Part shown: in pieces, positions 55,901 through 64,000 of the stretch
Position numbering within the stretch: the first letter of the stretch is position 1
How the letters are laid out: each line of letters starts with the position of its first letter
NCBI RefSeq assembly: GCF_000003605.2
Contig: NW_003156744.1
Location: 102,265 to 166,264, forward strand
Reading direction: 5' to 3'
Origin: Saccoglossus kowalevskii
Taxonomy: Eukaryota; Hemichordata; Enteropneusta; Harrimaniidae
Length of the DNA stretch: 64,000 bases
Notes under the pieces: generated by a model
Databases searched by the model: none
What the model saw: the letters and a program-made list of their open reading frames with translations, nothing else
What the model was told of the DNA's origin: nothing
Program-made: the position numbers and the translations under genes

Positions 55901-58900
55901 TCTCCTATAAAAGCTATGATACCCCCGGTAATATTTGGTAGTAATAAATCACTGTGTAAAGGATTTATTCGAGATTGATACTTATATCAATTTCACAATC
56001 TTGTTGTTTTTGCTATGAAATTTTGTTTTTATTTTAATGCACTTTTATTGCACTCATTGGAGTATGACTTGTAGCATAGCAGTTGGCGGATCAGCCTCAT
56101 GATTGGTTGATCTAAATTCAAGGCCATCACGCAACGTTTTGTTTCCGTGCACAGTGACTGGTTCACAGCCAAAAGATAAAATAATGACATCGTTCAATGT
56201 TGTTGTTATTAAATATACATGTACGTATATGTGTAACACTGTCTCAGCATATTACAAGTAGTGTTCATCTGTGAGTGACACAGTGCAATAACTTATATGT
56301 ATTAATCACTATATTTACTGTTAGAACAGCTGGAGAGACAACAGTGACATTCAATGTCAAGGAACTGTCAAATGGCACAAAATTATGTGAAAACAAAATT
56401 ATTATGAATGTTTTCTCTTAATCAAACTTGTTGCAAAACAATGACAATAACCGATGACAGACAAATTTAATATTTTTATAATTCCAGCAGACGATGAGAG
56501 TGGCGAAGGTTTAATTAGTGATCTTGAGAAACAAGTTGATGTCTTGAAAATAGCCAAGAAACACAGCGATGACAATCACATACTTGCGAATGAGAGTCAC
56601 ATTGGTAAGTACTCTATAGAATAAATAACCACTGAGTAGTGACAATCATGTACTCACCATTAATTGTATACTGGATTATAAACACATGACTTTAATACTT
56701 TAACCACAGACACAGCTCTGTTATGTAAGCACCTACTCTACTAATAAAGCATGTTTGGTATGCAAGACATTTAAATAAAGGCTTATTCAATAATAGACAC
56801 CCCAAAAATATAAAAATATGTTCAATTTCAGTGACCCAAAATATACAAAATTAAATCAATTTAAGCATCCACAACTATGAGTTAAAACAGGAACTTTTTT
56901 TGAATGGAATTAAGTAAATAAGACCAAATACACAGAATGGTAAATATGAATTAAAGTTTTCTGGGTATGGGCACAAAATCGCCTAGCTACATGGCACGTC
57001 ACAGTCTGCTTGTAAAAAACTTAGTTATTAGGCATCCTTTTTTGTGATGCGCCGTGGCCAAGGGAAAGATGCACCATGATCTGTAGCTGGGCAAATTGAT
57101 GCCCTACACAAGCATTGGTTTGAGCCATGCATGCAGACACAGTACATGTTTACTTTGATTTCAATAATATTTACCATGTCATGTATTCAGTTGTATTTGT
57201 GTTTGTTAACCGTATTACAGGAACTTATCATTGTACTTTCTTTATTTGGAACAGTGTCCTCTATCGGTGATAATGCACAACAGTTATCAGTTTACCAAAA
57301 TGACGATGGTGATAATGACACGGATGAGGATGAGGAAGAGGAAGATGACGAGGAGGAGGAGGATGAAGATGAGGAGGAGGATGAAGAGGAGGAGGAGAAG
57401 GAAGAAGAAGAGGAGGAAGATGGTGATGATGAAGATGTTAATGATGATGTGTTGTATTCTCCCAATGATTGGGAAGTCATGGAAGAATTCAAAATCGGCA
57501 TGACAACAGATGAGAGAGTGGAGCAGGATTGTGAAATTACTTTGTTAACAAAGGTAAGAATTTAAAATGAGGTTTTATGTTATATCAAAAACAAAATTGG
57601 TTTTCTTTCTTGTCAATGTGCTTCTTGTTGAATATTGTGACATTGCTTTGTATTTTGGCATTCTCTTTTAATATTTTAATTAGACTAAATCTGTTTCGAT
57701 GTCTCTTAACTGTTGGAAACGTACATGCCCTAGGCATGGATTGTTGATATTTATTGTCTAAAAAAAGCTCTAGTTGTTAACATTTTATTTATATTTTTTC
57801 AATTTTGTTCACAGGCCAATTTAACACTGAGTGCAAAGTCAATATTTAAGAGTAGAATAAACAGTTTAGTAGATCCAAGCATGTGTACAAGACTTTACTA
57901 CTGTGGAAGCTTAGAAAGACCATATAGGACACAATTCAATCTCAAAAATGGATTCTCAGAGCAAGGTAAGTTTCATGTCCTTTCAAAGATTGTGCACAGT
58001 GGGCATTATTAATGAGTGTTCCCCAATAATGCATATTCTAAACTTCTAGAAATCCTGCATTATTCGTGAAATCAAACTTGAAAATCAGACAAACAAAGTT
58101 CATAGCATTGTTACAGTAGTGATGTTAATACAAAAAAAGAATTTTTTGGCTATACACATGTGATGCATTTTTCAATTTTGATGCATCCCAATGCCATGTT
58201 CCCCTCTGAAAGATCGGAATTTTGACATTGAACTATATAAAAAAAAAAAGAAATTCAAAATCATACAATTTTTGCGGCAGATGTTTAGTCCACATTATTC
58301 ATGCACAATGTGTCATCTCGTAGAAGTTTGGAAATATTCCCTTATTCATAAGTAGTCACTGATGTTAGAAACAGTTTAACTTGCCAAAAATTAAGTCAAA
58401 ATATCATAAATTATTGCTATTATAGGATGTATGGGGGTTCCATACATAAGGTGTGCACAGAAACCATATCCAGCCTGAATTACACATTGTGATTATAGTG
58501 ACTATAATAAATAAATATAATTGTTATATCTCATCAGATTTTTCTCATGGTAAATATGGAGTTGGTTTATACTTCTCTCAGTATCCGTATAAAGCTGCTC
58601 AGTTCTCTGAAGTAAGTACAGTAAGTACCTGGGAAGTATTGGATTGAAGCGCCCTCTCTAGTGTCTGACTGTTCCATTAACACTCGTATAAGTATATACT
58701 GTTTGAAATGTCAACATGTATTGTTACAAATAAATGTGTGAAAAACTGAATAAATTGACCAATTGAAAACTTGATTTCTAGTTGGCTTATCTCACCCCGG
58801 TATCACATTGTTTGATTTTAGACTATGTGGTATATACCCCCCCCCCCCCCATTAACCCTAATTTGAAATGAAACTTCAATACTTATAGTATAAAAACAAT

Positions 58901-61438
58901 AAAAGAACATTGATGTGTGGAACAAATAAAATTTGTTTAGTTCTTAAACTGCTTTGGGGAAGACAATGTTCTTTTGTCTTATTCTGCTGACAAGGATTTA
59001 TAAATAGTGAATGAAGTTCAAAAATATCACTTTTATTACAGCTTGGAAAAATATTAGTTGCCGAGGTTGGTCTTGGTAAAACAGAAACTGTTATCAACAA
59101 GGAAGTGACTCGATGTAAACCTCCGGAAGGATACGACTCAATACTGGTGAGTTTTATAGCGCCTTCACACACATTTATGTAGAAACATTTCAAAGGCTGG
59201 TGGTCATCATGCAACTTGGGTCAAAGTTCATGTAAAGAAACATGTTTTTTTACACATTGTAAAAAGTCATGTGGGACGCTTAATGAACATTAGTAGTTCA
59301 TATGGTGTTGATTCATATTTTCAAAATGTCTGTTGTATCTGAATATGTTTTAATGAATACCATGCATGAATTACTGTAAAATCTGTATTAGAGGCTGCAT
59401 TCCCAATAGAAGCCATACCTATTCTTTTTGAAATAATGAGAACCAAAAATTGACCATTTCTCATATGTGTAAATGCTCAAATAGAAGTCGCATTCTCTCT
59501 GTTGCATTGTATCATTTTTAGTCCCCGTTCGGATGCAGTCCGAAAACGGAGACTTATGTTTTGACCTCCGTGTGTCCGTACGTGCATGCGTCTGTGCGTG
59601 CGTCCGGACCTGTATCTTAGAAATGCCTGGACCAATCACAATCAAACTTCACACATACATCATACATGATATTATACATATGCACGTGATTTTGTTTCAC
59701 GATCTGATTCAAGATGGCCGAATGGTGGCCATTTTTGTGCTGAAAATCATCAAAATAAACCATTTCTCGGCTGTTTACAGATGGATTTTGTTCACACTTG
59801 GTATATACATTAGACATTATGGGACCTTGATGCAAATAATTTTGTTTTTCAGATAAGATTCAAAATGGCCGACTGGCGGCCATTTTGTATTCATGAATGT
59901 GGTTCTCGTGCCATATCTCTGCCTTGCTTTCACTGATTATGTTCAAATTTTAAATATTCATTATACATCATGTCATAGATAGACAGATATATTGGTTTGA
60001 CGATCCTATTCAAAATGGCCAAATGGTAGCCTTTTTTGTGCTTAAACAATCATCAAATATCAAGCATTTCTGGCATTTATGGATGGATTTCGTTCAAACT
60101 TGGTACATATATTAGACATTACAGGTTCCTGATGCACATCATTTATTTTTCAGATCGGATTCAAAATGGCTGTCTGGTGGCCATTTTGTTTTAATGAATG
60201 GGCTTCTAGACTCATATCTCCGACTTGTTTTCACTGATAATATTTTCAAATTTTTAATATTCATTATACATTATGTTAAGATAAACAGATATATTGGTTT
60301 GACTTATTATATTTAAATTTTATATATTCGTTATACATCATGTTATATATATACATGTATTCAAAATGGCTGATTTTGAATGCTGTTCCAGAGCAATATC
60401 TCTCAATATGGACAAGTACTTTTTTGACGATCTAATACAAATGTAAATCATTTTAATTTAAAAAAATAATATTCCTGATATGGTTATATTCCAGCTATAT
60501 TACTATAAACAAAACTATATATCTTAAATTTCATAACTAACAGGGACTGTGCCATGCATGGCTTGTTATAGAAGCCATGATTTCTAATACAGAATTTAGA
60601 GTAGTTGGAATCTCGATTTAGTGACCATGTTAGTCTGACAGACAAGGGGACCAACTTGGAATTTGAAGTCTATACAAATTGTTTTGATAGATTTTGATCT
60701 CTTAGAACATACATTTGATAAACCTGCATGATGTCACCCTCAGACAATTTTTCTAATTTGCATGAATCTAAAATGGCCACCATAGTACCATAAAACCATC
60801 TCCACCTCTAAATTAAAATTTGTCAGTGATTGAAAAAAACACATTCTTGCTCAAAGATACTGGAATGTCCATTAACCAGTCATGTGATCATTTGAACATG
60901 CCTTATTTGCATAAATACACTTTATTTACACAAAAGTCACCATATTAGTGATTTCTCACAAAAAGTTAAAATTTAGAATGATTTAGTATTTATATGGATC
61001 CAAAATGGCGACAATATTTGCATATTTGGAATTATAAATTGGCCTCCCTGTTGCATACAGTGAAATCAGCTGAACAGCTATTATTACACACACAAGGTTG
61101 TTGAATAAAGTATAATTTATACCACTCTGCTATTCATACATACTTTTGTAAGATATATCTTGGGACAACATACATGTATGGAAATTGAACTTGTAAAAAA
61201 CTAGGGCAAATAGCCTAATGAATGCCGCCTTCCCCCAAGCACACTCGCCTATTATACAAGAAAAGAATAACCTTCTTCATTTTTCCACCTATTACATCTT
61301 GATCATTGTTTATTCTAGACTCCTGGGCGTTTATCACGTGGTATAGGCGATCTATCAAGTGGACCATGCCAGGAGTATGTGGTGTTTCATGCCTCGCAAG
61401 CATTGCCGCTTTACCTCATAGAGTACAAAATGGTGTGA
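41302..61438 (+). CDS. GNAT acetyltransferase + PARP-type ADP-ribosyltransferase fusion protein
   Basis: I do not recognise a named orthologue. Exons: 41302-41499, 46256-about 46431, 47049-47184, 51114-51312, 51939-52109, 52448-52535, 52911-53094, 54181-54335, 55090-55165, 55763-55846, 56488-56604, 57255-57553, 57815-57965, 58538-58611, 59042-59146, 61319-61438. From the third exon on every phase fits, so both domains are in one frame. The protein is about 776 aa: a basic N-terminus (NDKTKSKKK, possible nuclear signal); an unknown domain; a charged linker; a GNAT fold (about 275-380) with acetyl-CoA motif RKWGIG inside VVRKRYRKWGIGKYLLQ; a coiled coil (about 400-465); an Asp/Glu run (about 545-590); and a C-terminal PARP domain with GKYGVGLYFSQYPYKAAQFSE and CQEYVVFHASQALPLYLIEYK. 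Tyr and Glu of the PARP H-Y-E triad are present, while the His position reads Cys (LYYCGS). Exons 1 and 2 do not join in frame, and the exon 2 donor is uncertain. Possible poly(A) signals are at 62214 and 63456. Confidence 0.85.
42118..42278. repeat. MITE-like repeat CTGTAAAATCTGTATTAGAAG, copy 2
   Basis: Begins ACTGTAAAATCTGTATTAGA and ends with CGGCTTCTAATAATAG, an imperfect inverted end. It lies in intron 1 of the GNAT-PARP gene. It is about 160 bp and non-coding. Confidence 0.6.
42653..43793 (+). repeat. GTCCCCGTT-family repeat, copy 3
   Basis: Head with GCAGTTCGAAAACGGGGACT, then a CGTGTGTGCGTGC simple stretch, then tandem subrepeats at 150-bp spacing (CACGATCTGATTCAAGATGG-type phrase at 42841, 42991 and 43141, with decayed units near 43294 and 43437), and a tail AACGGGGACTGTGCCATGCA. 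Because the period is a multiple of three, a 221-codon frame stays open; I do not regard it as a gene. Confidence 0.7.
43891..44030. repeat. Tetranucleotide microsatellite (ATTT/ATTC)n
   Basis: About 140 bp of ATTT units, switching to ATTC and back. It directly follows the GTCCCCGTT-family copy. Confidence 0.95.
44983..45297 (+). CDS. Small ORF in hAT-like element, unknown function
   Basis: 104 codons ending YTGYTNNSSYSVMMPCKN, Lys-rich at the start. The same protein sequence is recognisable on the minus strand of copy 1 (19243 to 18937) with a frameshift in the middle. No transposase motif is visible. It may be a remnant of a transposase N-terminus or a chance frame kept by shared ancestry. 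I cannot assign a function. Confidence 0.35.
   Translation: MQMLQTKKKQINCKRLNEINLKRLSQDIVHDFHDLNYYKILLQKIDHVIIWRIPGYYSDHQLLQRTNNTSKRSSKLRRDITYFAMLYTGYTNNSSYSVMMPCKN
45570..45619. other. Assembly gap (50 N)
   Basis: A fixed-size placeholder inside transposon copy 2. Comparison with copy 1 suggests about 320 bp are missing. Confidence 0.95.
47556..47630 (+). repeat. 22-bp tandem repeat with CRE-like TGATGTCATAA
   Basis: Four copies of GATGTCATAATCAG-type units start at 47556, 47578, 47600 and 47621. It lies in an intron of the GNAT-PARP gene. Confidence 0.8.
47860..50260. other. Large intron stretch of the GNAT-PARP gene
   Basis: Between the exons at 47049-47184 and 51114-51312. A 37-codon acidic frame at 48355-48468 (starting MFDDGRNDSEEDPN) looks protein-like but has no partner I can identify; it could be a transposon relic. 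A 13-G run at about 49458 and 'TTGTCTGTTGGCTCC'-family repeat pieces (about 49795-49912) follow. No exon is supported. Confidence 0.4.
50265..51030. repeat. Cluster of TACTGTA-ended MITE-like repeats
   Basis: Two copies of the unit seen at 4924-5153 (about 50265-50470 and 50597-50780), followed by units with TTTGCTCTA/TAGAGTAAATAC-type ends (about 50771-51030). All end in or near ATTTTACAGTA or AATACAGTA. They lie immediately before the exon at 51114. Confidence 0.5.
51757..51785. repeat. (TATG)n microsatellite
   Basis: Seven or so TATG/TGTA units in the intron between the exons at 51114 and 51939. Confidence 0.95.
51939..53094 (+). other. GNAT acetyltransferase domain exons
   Basis: Three in-phase exons (51939-52109, 52448-52535, 52911-53094) encode beta4 with VGIENRLVGCATWEK, the acetyl-CoA pyrophosphate loop R-K-W-G-I-G (R/Q-x-x-G-x-G/A), and the C-terminal half with IVVYADHSAMDFFANYGF, the usual 'A..FY...GF' motif B region of GNATs. 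All core motifs are intact, so catalysis is plausible; the substrate is unknown. Confidence 0.85.
57300..57440 (+). other. Low-complexity acidic coding stretch
   Basis: GAT/GAG/GAA/GAC codons encode an almost unbroken Asp/Glu run inside exon 57255-57553. The antisense frame gives poly-Ser and another frame poly-Arg/Lys/Met; both are shadows. Confidence 0.9.
59373..60600. repeat. MITE split by a GTCCCCGTT-family insertion
   Basis: The MITE arms are 59373-59520 (starting ACTGTAAAATCTGTATTAGA) and 60567-60600 (ending TTTCTAATACAGAATTTAG). The inserted repeat occupies 59521-60566. A TA at each junction could be the target duplication. It lies in the intron before the last exon of the GNAT-PARP gene. 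Confidence 0.65.
59521..60566 (+). repeat. GTCCCCGTT-family repeat, copy 4
   Basis: Begins GTCCCCGTTCGGATGCAGTC and ends GGGACTGTGCCATGCATGGC plus TTGT. It has internal subrepeats with CAAGATGGCCGAATGGTGGCC-like cores, split here by divergence. The start GTCCCCGTT and the inverse AACRGGGAC near the end form short terminal inverted repeats. Confidence 0.7.
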
Positions 61439-63778
61439 TGTCAAGAATGTGGCAGTACATGAAACATCACAAACCAAACAATGAGCTTGGTACAAAATAA
61501 TGATTGACACAAAAATATGAATATGTTTCATATCTCATTAACAATGGCGTACCAATGACCTTATCTGATGGACAATCAGTTAGAGAAGAGGCTTCTATCT
61601 TTAAACTAAATTAGTACTATGTTCTATTTTTCAGTCTTTTTTTTAATTAAAGCGGCTTTTATAATATAAGTGCACTGAAGAGTACATTACGCTATCCTTG
61701 GTCTACAAGACCATCCATGGCTTTTATTTTTTCTAGTGGTTTTGGAGAGTCCCTGGGAGACCTCGGCAAGAACATTCAGCCGAGTACTACACCAAGTTTG
61801 TGTGAATATTAAACCTTGCGTGAACAGGGTAAAGAAACGTGTTACATCACACAATGTTGAAAAACTTAATGTTTTAACTGCGGTTGACAATTTATATCAG
61901 TGACTTCCTTGCTAAAGACTTGAAGGATCACAACAATTTTTCATAAAATGTGTTATTTTGCTTTGTTGATTGATTTTCTTGTTCTAACAAGTTCAAGAAC
62001 GGTGGCCATGATGCTTTTCTTTCTGAACAAAACCATTCCATATTGAGAAAGGAAATATTATAAAAGTGACTAGTAATGGATCTATAATAATAACTTTTAT
62101 AGGATGAGTGGTGTTTTGTTTAAGAAGGATTAGTAATGAATAAAATCATAACTTAGTTTACAGTCAATTGGGTTTAAATCTCAAATTTACCTCAAATTTG
62201 TATACGAGATAGGAATAAATTGTTCAAAGTTCTTCACGCCAGATTTCGGTAATTTTTAGATCAACTAATATTCTGAGCTAATACATACTTAGGTAGAAAC
62301 AAACCTTATGTAATAATTCACGTTTATAGAGAATATGATCTATGTGTATTAATACTGACACCATAACATGTGGTAGTGTATTTGATTTAAATTTAACGCT
62401 TTGAATGCCAGTCAACTTCTCACAATATAAACATGCATATTTTTGCATTTGATCAATACTTGCAGCTAATGAAATATTTGGACCAAAATTAATAAAGAAA
62501 TTATCGATGTAGAAAAATAAAACTGTGCAAAAAGGTGCACCCATATTTTGGTGGGTAAAGTAATAGAGTTCAAAGGTTTATAATTGTAACATTTGCATAT
62601 TTCAGTGAACAATGTGTATGGATGGTTATCAACTGAACTAGGGAGATGTACACAATGCCCAATATTACAATACATGCTTTTCTGTTTTGTTATCACGCTG
62701 CCTGCACAGTAGCATAGTCACAAACATGTAATAGCTCTTGTGGTATACTGGTAGTTTCAATATTTGAGAATATATTTCCCTATTTCCAAGTTTTTCTCCA
62801 TAAATTAAGGGATAGATCAAGCTAATTCTATATATCTTATTTGTGGTAATGTGTATGGCTTGTTTTCAAGTAAGATAAATGTTTTCTTTGTTATCCCTGG
62901 TGTTCCTTATTTGAGTGATACCATATACTCTGTACACAATCAAATGTGGAGTTGTTGTGTGGGAAGCAAAAGCACTAGGACTAAACTAACAAAGACTTCT
63001 TTATGCGATAGCTAGAGCACAAACTATGACAAAATCTACCGTCCATTAATAGTGCCATTAATGCTTTAGTCACAGTGTGCCTAAGGAAGTGTTTTCAGAA
63101 ATATTATTTACAATCTTATATCTCCAATAAACATGTGACGTCCAATATACCGGTAAATGCACACATTAAAGCCACTGTGCTGGTCTGCGTTCCAAAAAGT
63201 ACAAGTATATTTTTTAAAGAGAAATCTTGATATGACAATATACATATTTACATGCATGCATGCATTTCAAATTAGGAGGTGGGAATTCATTTGTTCCCCT
63301 CTGTGAAGTGGTAATAGACTTCCACACAGTTCAGTGTATTAAAGACAAACCATTCTGAAAATGACATTCATTTATTAACAATTGTCAAGTATGTACATTT
63401 TTTTTAGATTGTAAAGTATTTTAGTAAAATATTGGTGTTATTATGTACTTACAATAATAAAGACAAAATTAACAGTTTGTATCTGTTGTGTATGTTTTTT
63501 CTGGAGATGGACATCATCACATGGTTGGTATCGTGGGGAGAACAAATTATTTTCTTACCAAGGTACATTTGCTAAGTTTCTCCTATTTATGCACCTTACT
63601 CCCTGGTTTGATATAAAAACATTATTACATGGGTTAGCATGTTGAGAGTAATTCATTTTTAAATCGTTGCACAGGAATTCTTTATAAAATAATACTGTTA
63701 CTACATTTTCATGATTTGTATTCTGCTAGAAATTATCGTTTTCCCCACAAATTAATCTGATAAACATCACCAAGACCT
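61439..63778. other. 3' UTRs between converging GNAT-PARP gene and SNF8
   Basis: No coding exon is supported. AATAAA at 62214-62219 and 63456-63461 (plus strand) and TTTATT at 63371-63376 (AATAAA on minus, for SNF8) are candidate poly(A) signals. If 63456 is used, the two transcripts overlap tail to tail. Confidence 0.5.
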
Positions 63779-64000
63779 TTAAGATGTCTCAGTAAAAAGT
63801 CCAGGGAACCAATACAGTTGAGGTCTGGTCTGCATATCAACCCATGCAAGCCCTTCTTTTACCATGTAGTCAACGGCTAACTTGGCTCTCTCTTCTTCCC
63901 ATTCCAATTTTTGCTTCAATTGTGGTATAGAAGTGTTTCCCGTGTCCTTGGCAGCTTGCAGTACACTTGTATGATCCATGTTTAGTTCTGCTGGGACAGA
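63779..64000 (-). CDS. SNF8: SNF8 / VPS22 (ESCRT-II subunit), C-terminal exon, partial
   Basis: ESCRT-II subunit for sorting ubiquitinated cargo into multivesicular bodies. The frame reads SVPAELNMDHTSVLQAAKDT... to KEGLAWVDMQTRPQLYWFPGLF and stops at 63779-63781. This matches the second winged-helix domain of human SNF8 (SVPAELNMDHTVVLQ ... LLKEGLAWLDLQ). It lacks the roughly 17 residues that follow LFT in human. The exon runs off the window at 64000, so the 5' boundary and the rest of the gene are not visible. Confidence 0.95.
   Translation of the reverse strand, partial: SVPAELNMDHTSVLQAAKDTGNTSIPQLKQKLEWEEERAKLAVDYMVKEGLAWVDMQTRPQLYWFPGLFTETS

Larger units (their letters stand above)
57815..61438 (+). 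other. PARP-type ADP-ribosyltransferase domain exons
   Basis: Four exons (57815-57965, 58538-58611, 59042-59146, 61319-61438). The order fits PARP catalytic domains: a C-G-S motif where H-G-S/T is usual, G-V-G-L-Y-F-S with the conserved Tyr, the strand LGKILVAEVGLGKT, the Pro-Pro-x2-Y/H-D/H-S segment (CKPPEGYDSIL) as in tankyrase-like enzymes, and the final E-Y-V-V-F with the catalytic Glu. The domain ends the protein, as in other PARPs. Confidence 0.85.

Noticed and set aside
57292-57501. Poly-Ser frame on the minus strand and Arg/Lys/Met-rich frame on plus
   Set aside because: Shadows of the acidic coding exon 57255-57553.
58650-58670. CTCF-like GCGCCCTCTCTAGTG (minus strand)
   Set aside because: It has two extra bases between CACTAG and GGGCGC, which breaks the spacing of the core motif.
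61687-61890. 67-codon minus frame downstream of the GNAT-PARP gene
   Set aside because: No similarity recognised; it lies in the presumed 3' UTR.

Overview
This is a eukaryotic nuclear window from an invertebrate animal. It is AT-rich, its genes are split by many GT-AG introns, and it is full of short interspersed repeats. Two assembly gaps (N runs) lie at 16751-17517 and 45570-45619. The predicted proteins look like bilaterian orthologues of human genes. A marine deuterostome such as a hemichordate is my guess for the lineage, with low confidence, because nothing in the DNA fixes it.

Layout: (1) 1104-3931 (+), the last three coding exons of FDX2, a mitochondrial [2Fe-2S] ferredoxin whose 5' exons lie upstream of the window. 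(2) 8485-10160 (-), a two-exon F-box/LRR gene, FBXL12-like. (3) 14122-23355 (+), a YIPF1/YIPF2-type Golgi membrane protein gene with one or more exons lost in the first gap and a 1.5-kb hAT-like element in an intron. (4) 29571-40896 (-), a complete 11-exon HDAC3 gene encoding 432 aa. (5) 41302-61438 (+), a roughly 16-exon gene that starts 405 bp from HDAC3 and points away from it. It encodes a GNAT acetyltransferase domain, a coiled-coil region, a very acidic stretch and a C-terminal PARP-type ADP-ribosyltransferase domain. (6) 63779-64000 (-), the C-terminal exon of SNF8/VPS22 (ESCRT-II), cut by the window edge.

Genes alternate in strand: FDX2 and FBXL12 converge, FBXL12 and YIPF diverge, YIPF and HDAC3 converge, HDAC3 and the GNAT-PARP gene diverge, and the GNAT-PARP gene and SNF8 converge. 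FDX2, FBXL12 and YIPF2 all map to human 19p13.2, so the left half looks like an old linkage group.

The most interesting item is the GNAT-PARP fusion: two chromatin- or protein-modifying domains in one polypeptide, sharing a head-to-head promoter region with a histone deacetylase. Other notable signals are a six-unit, 34-bp tandem array of CTCF-like motifs between the converging YIPF and HDAC3 genes, two GC-AG introns in adjacent genes, a repeat family with dense YY1-like motifs that lies sense to its host gene in all four copies, and several transposon families (one hAT MITE with a perfect 8-bp target duplication).
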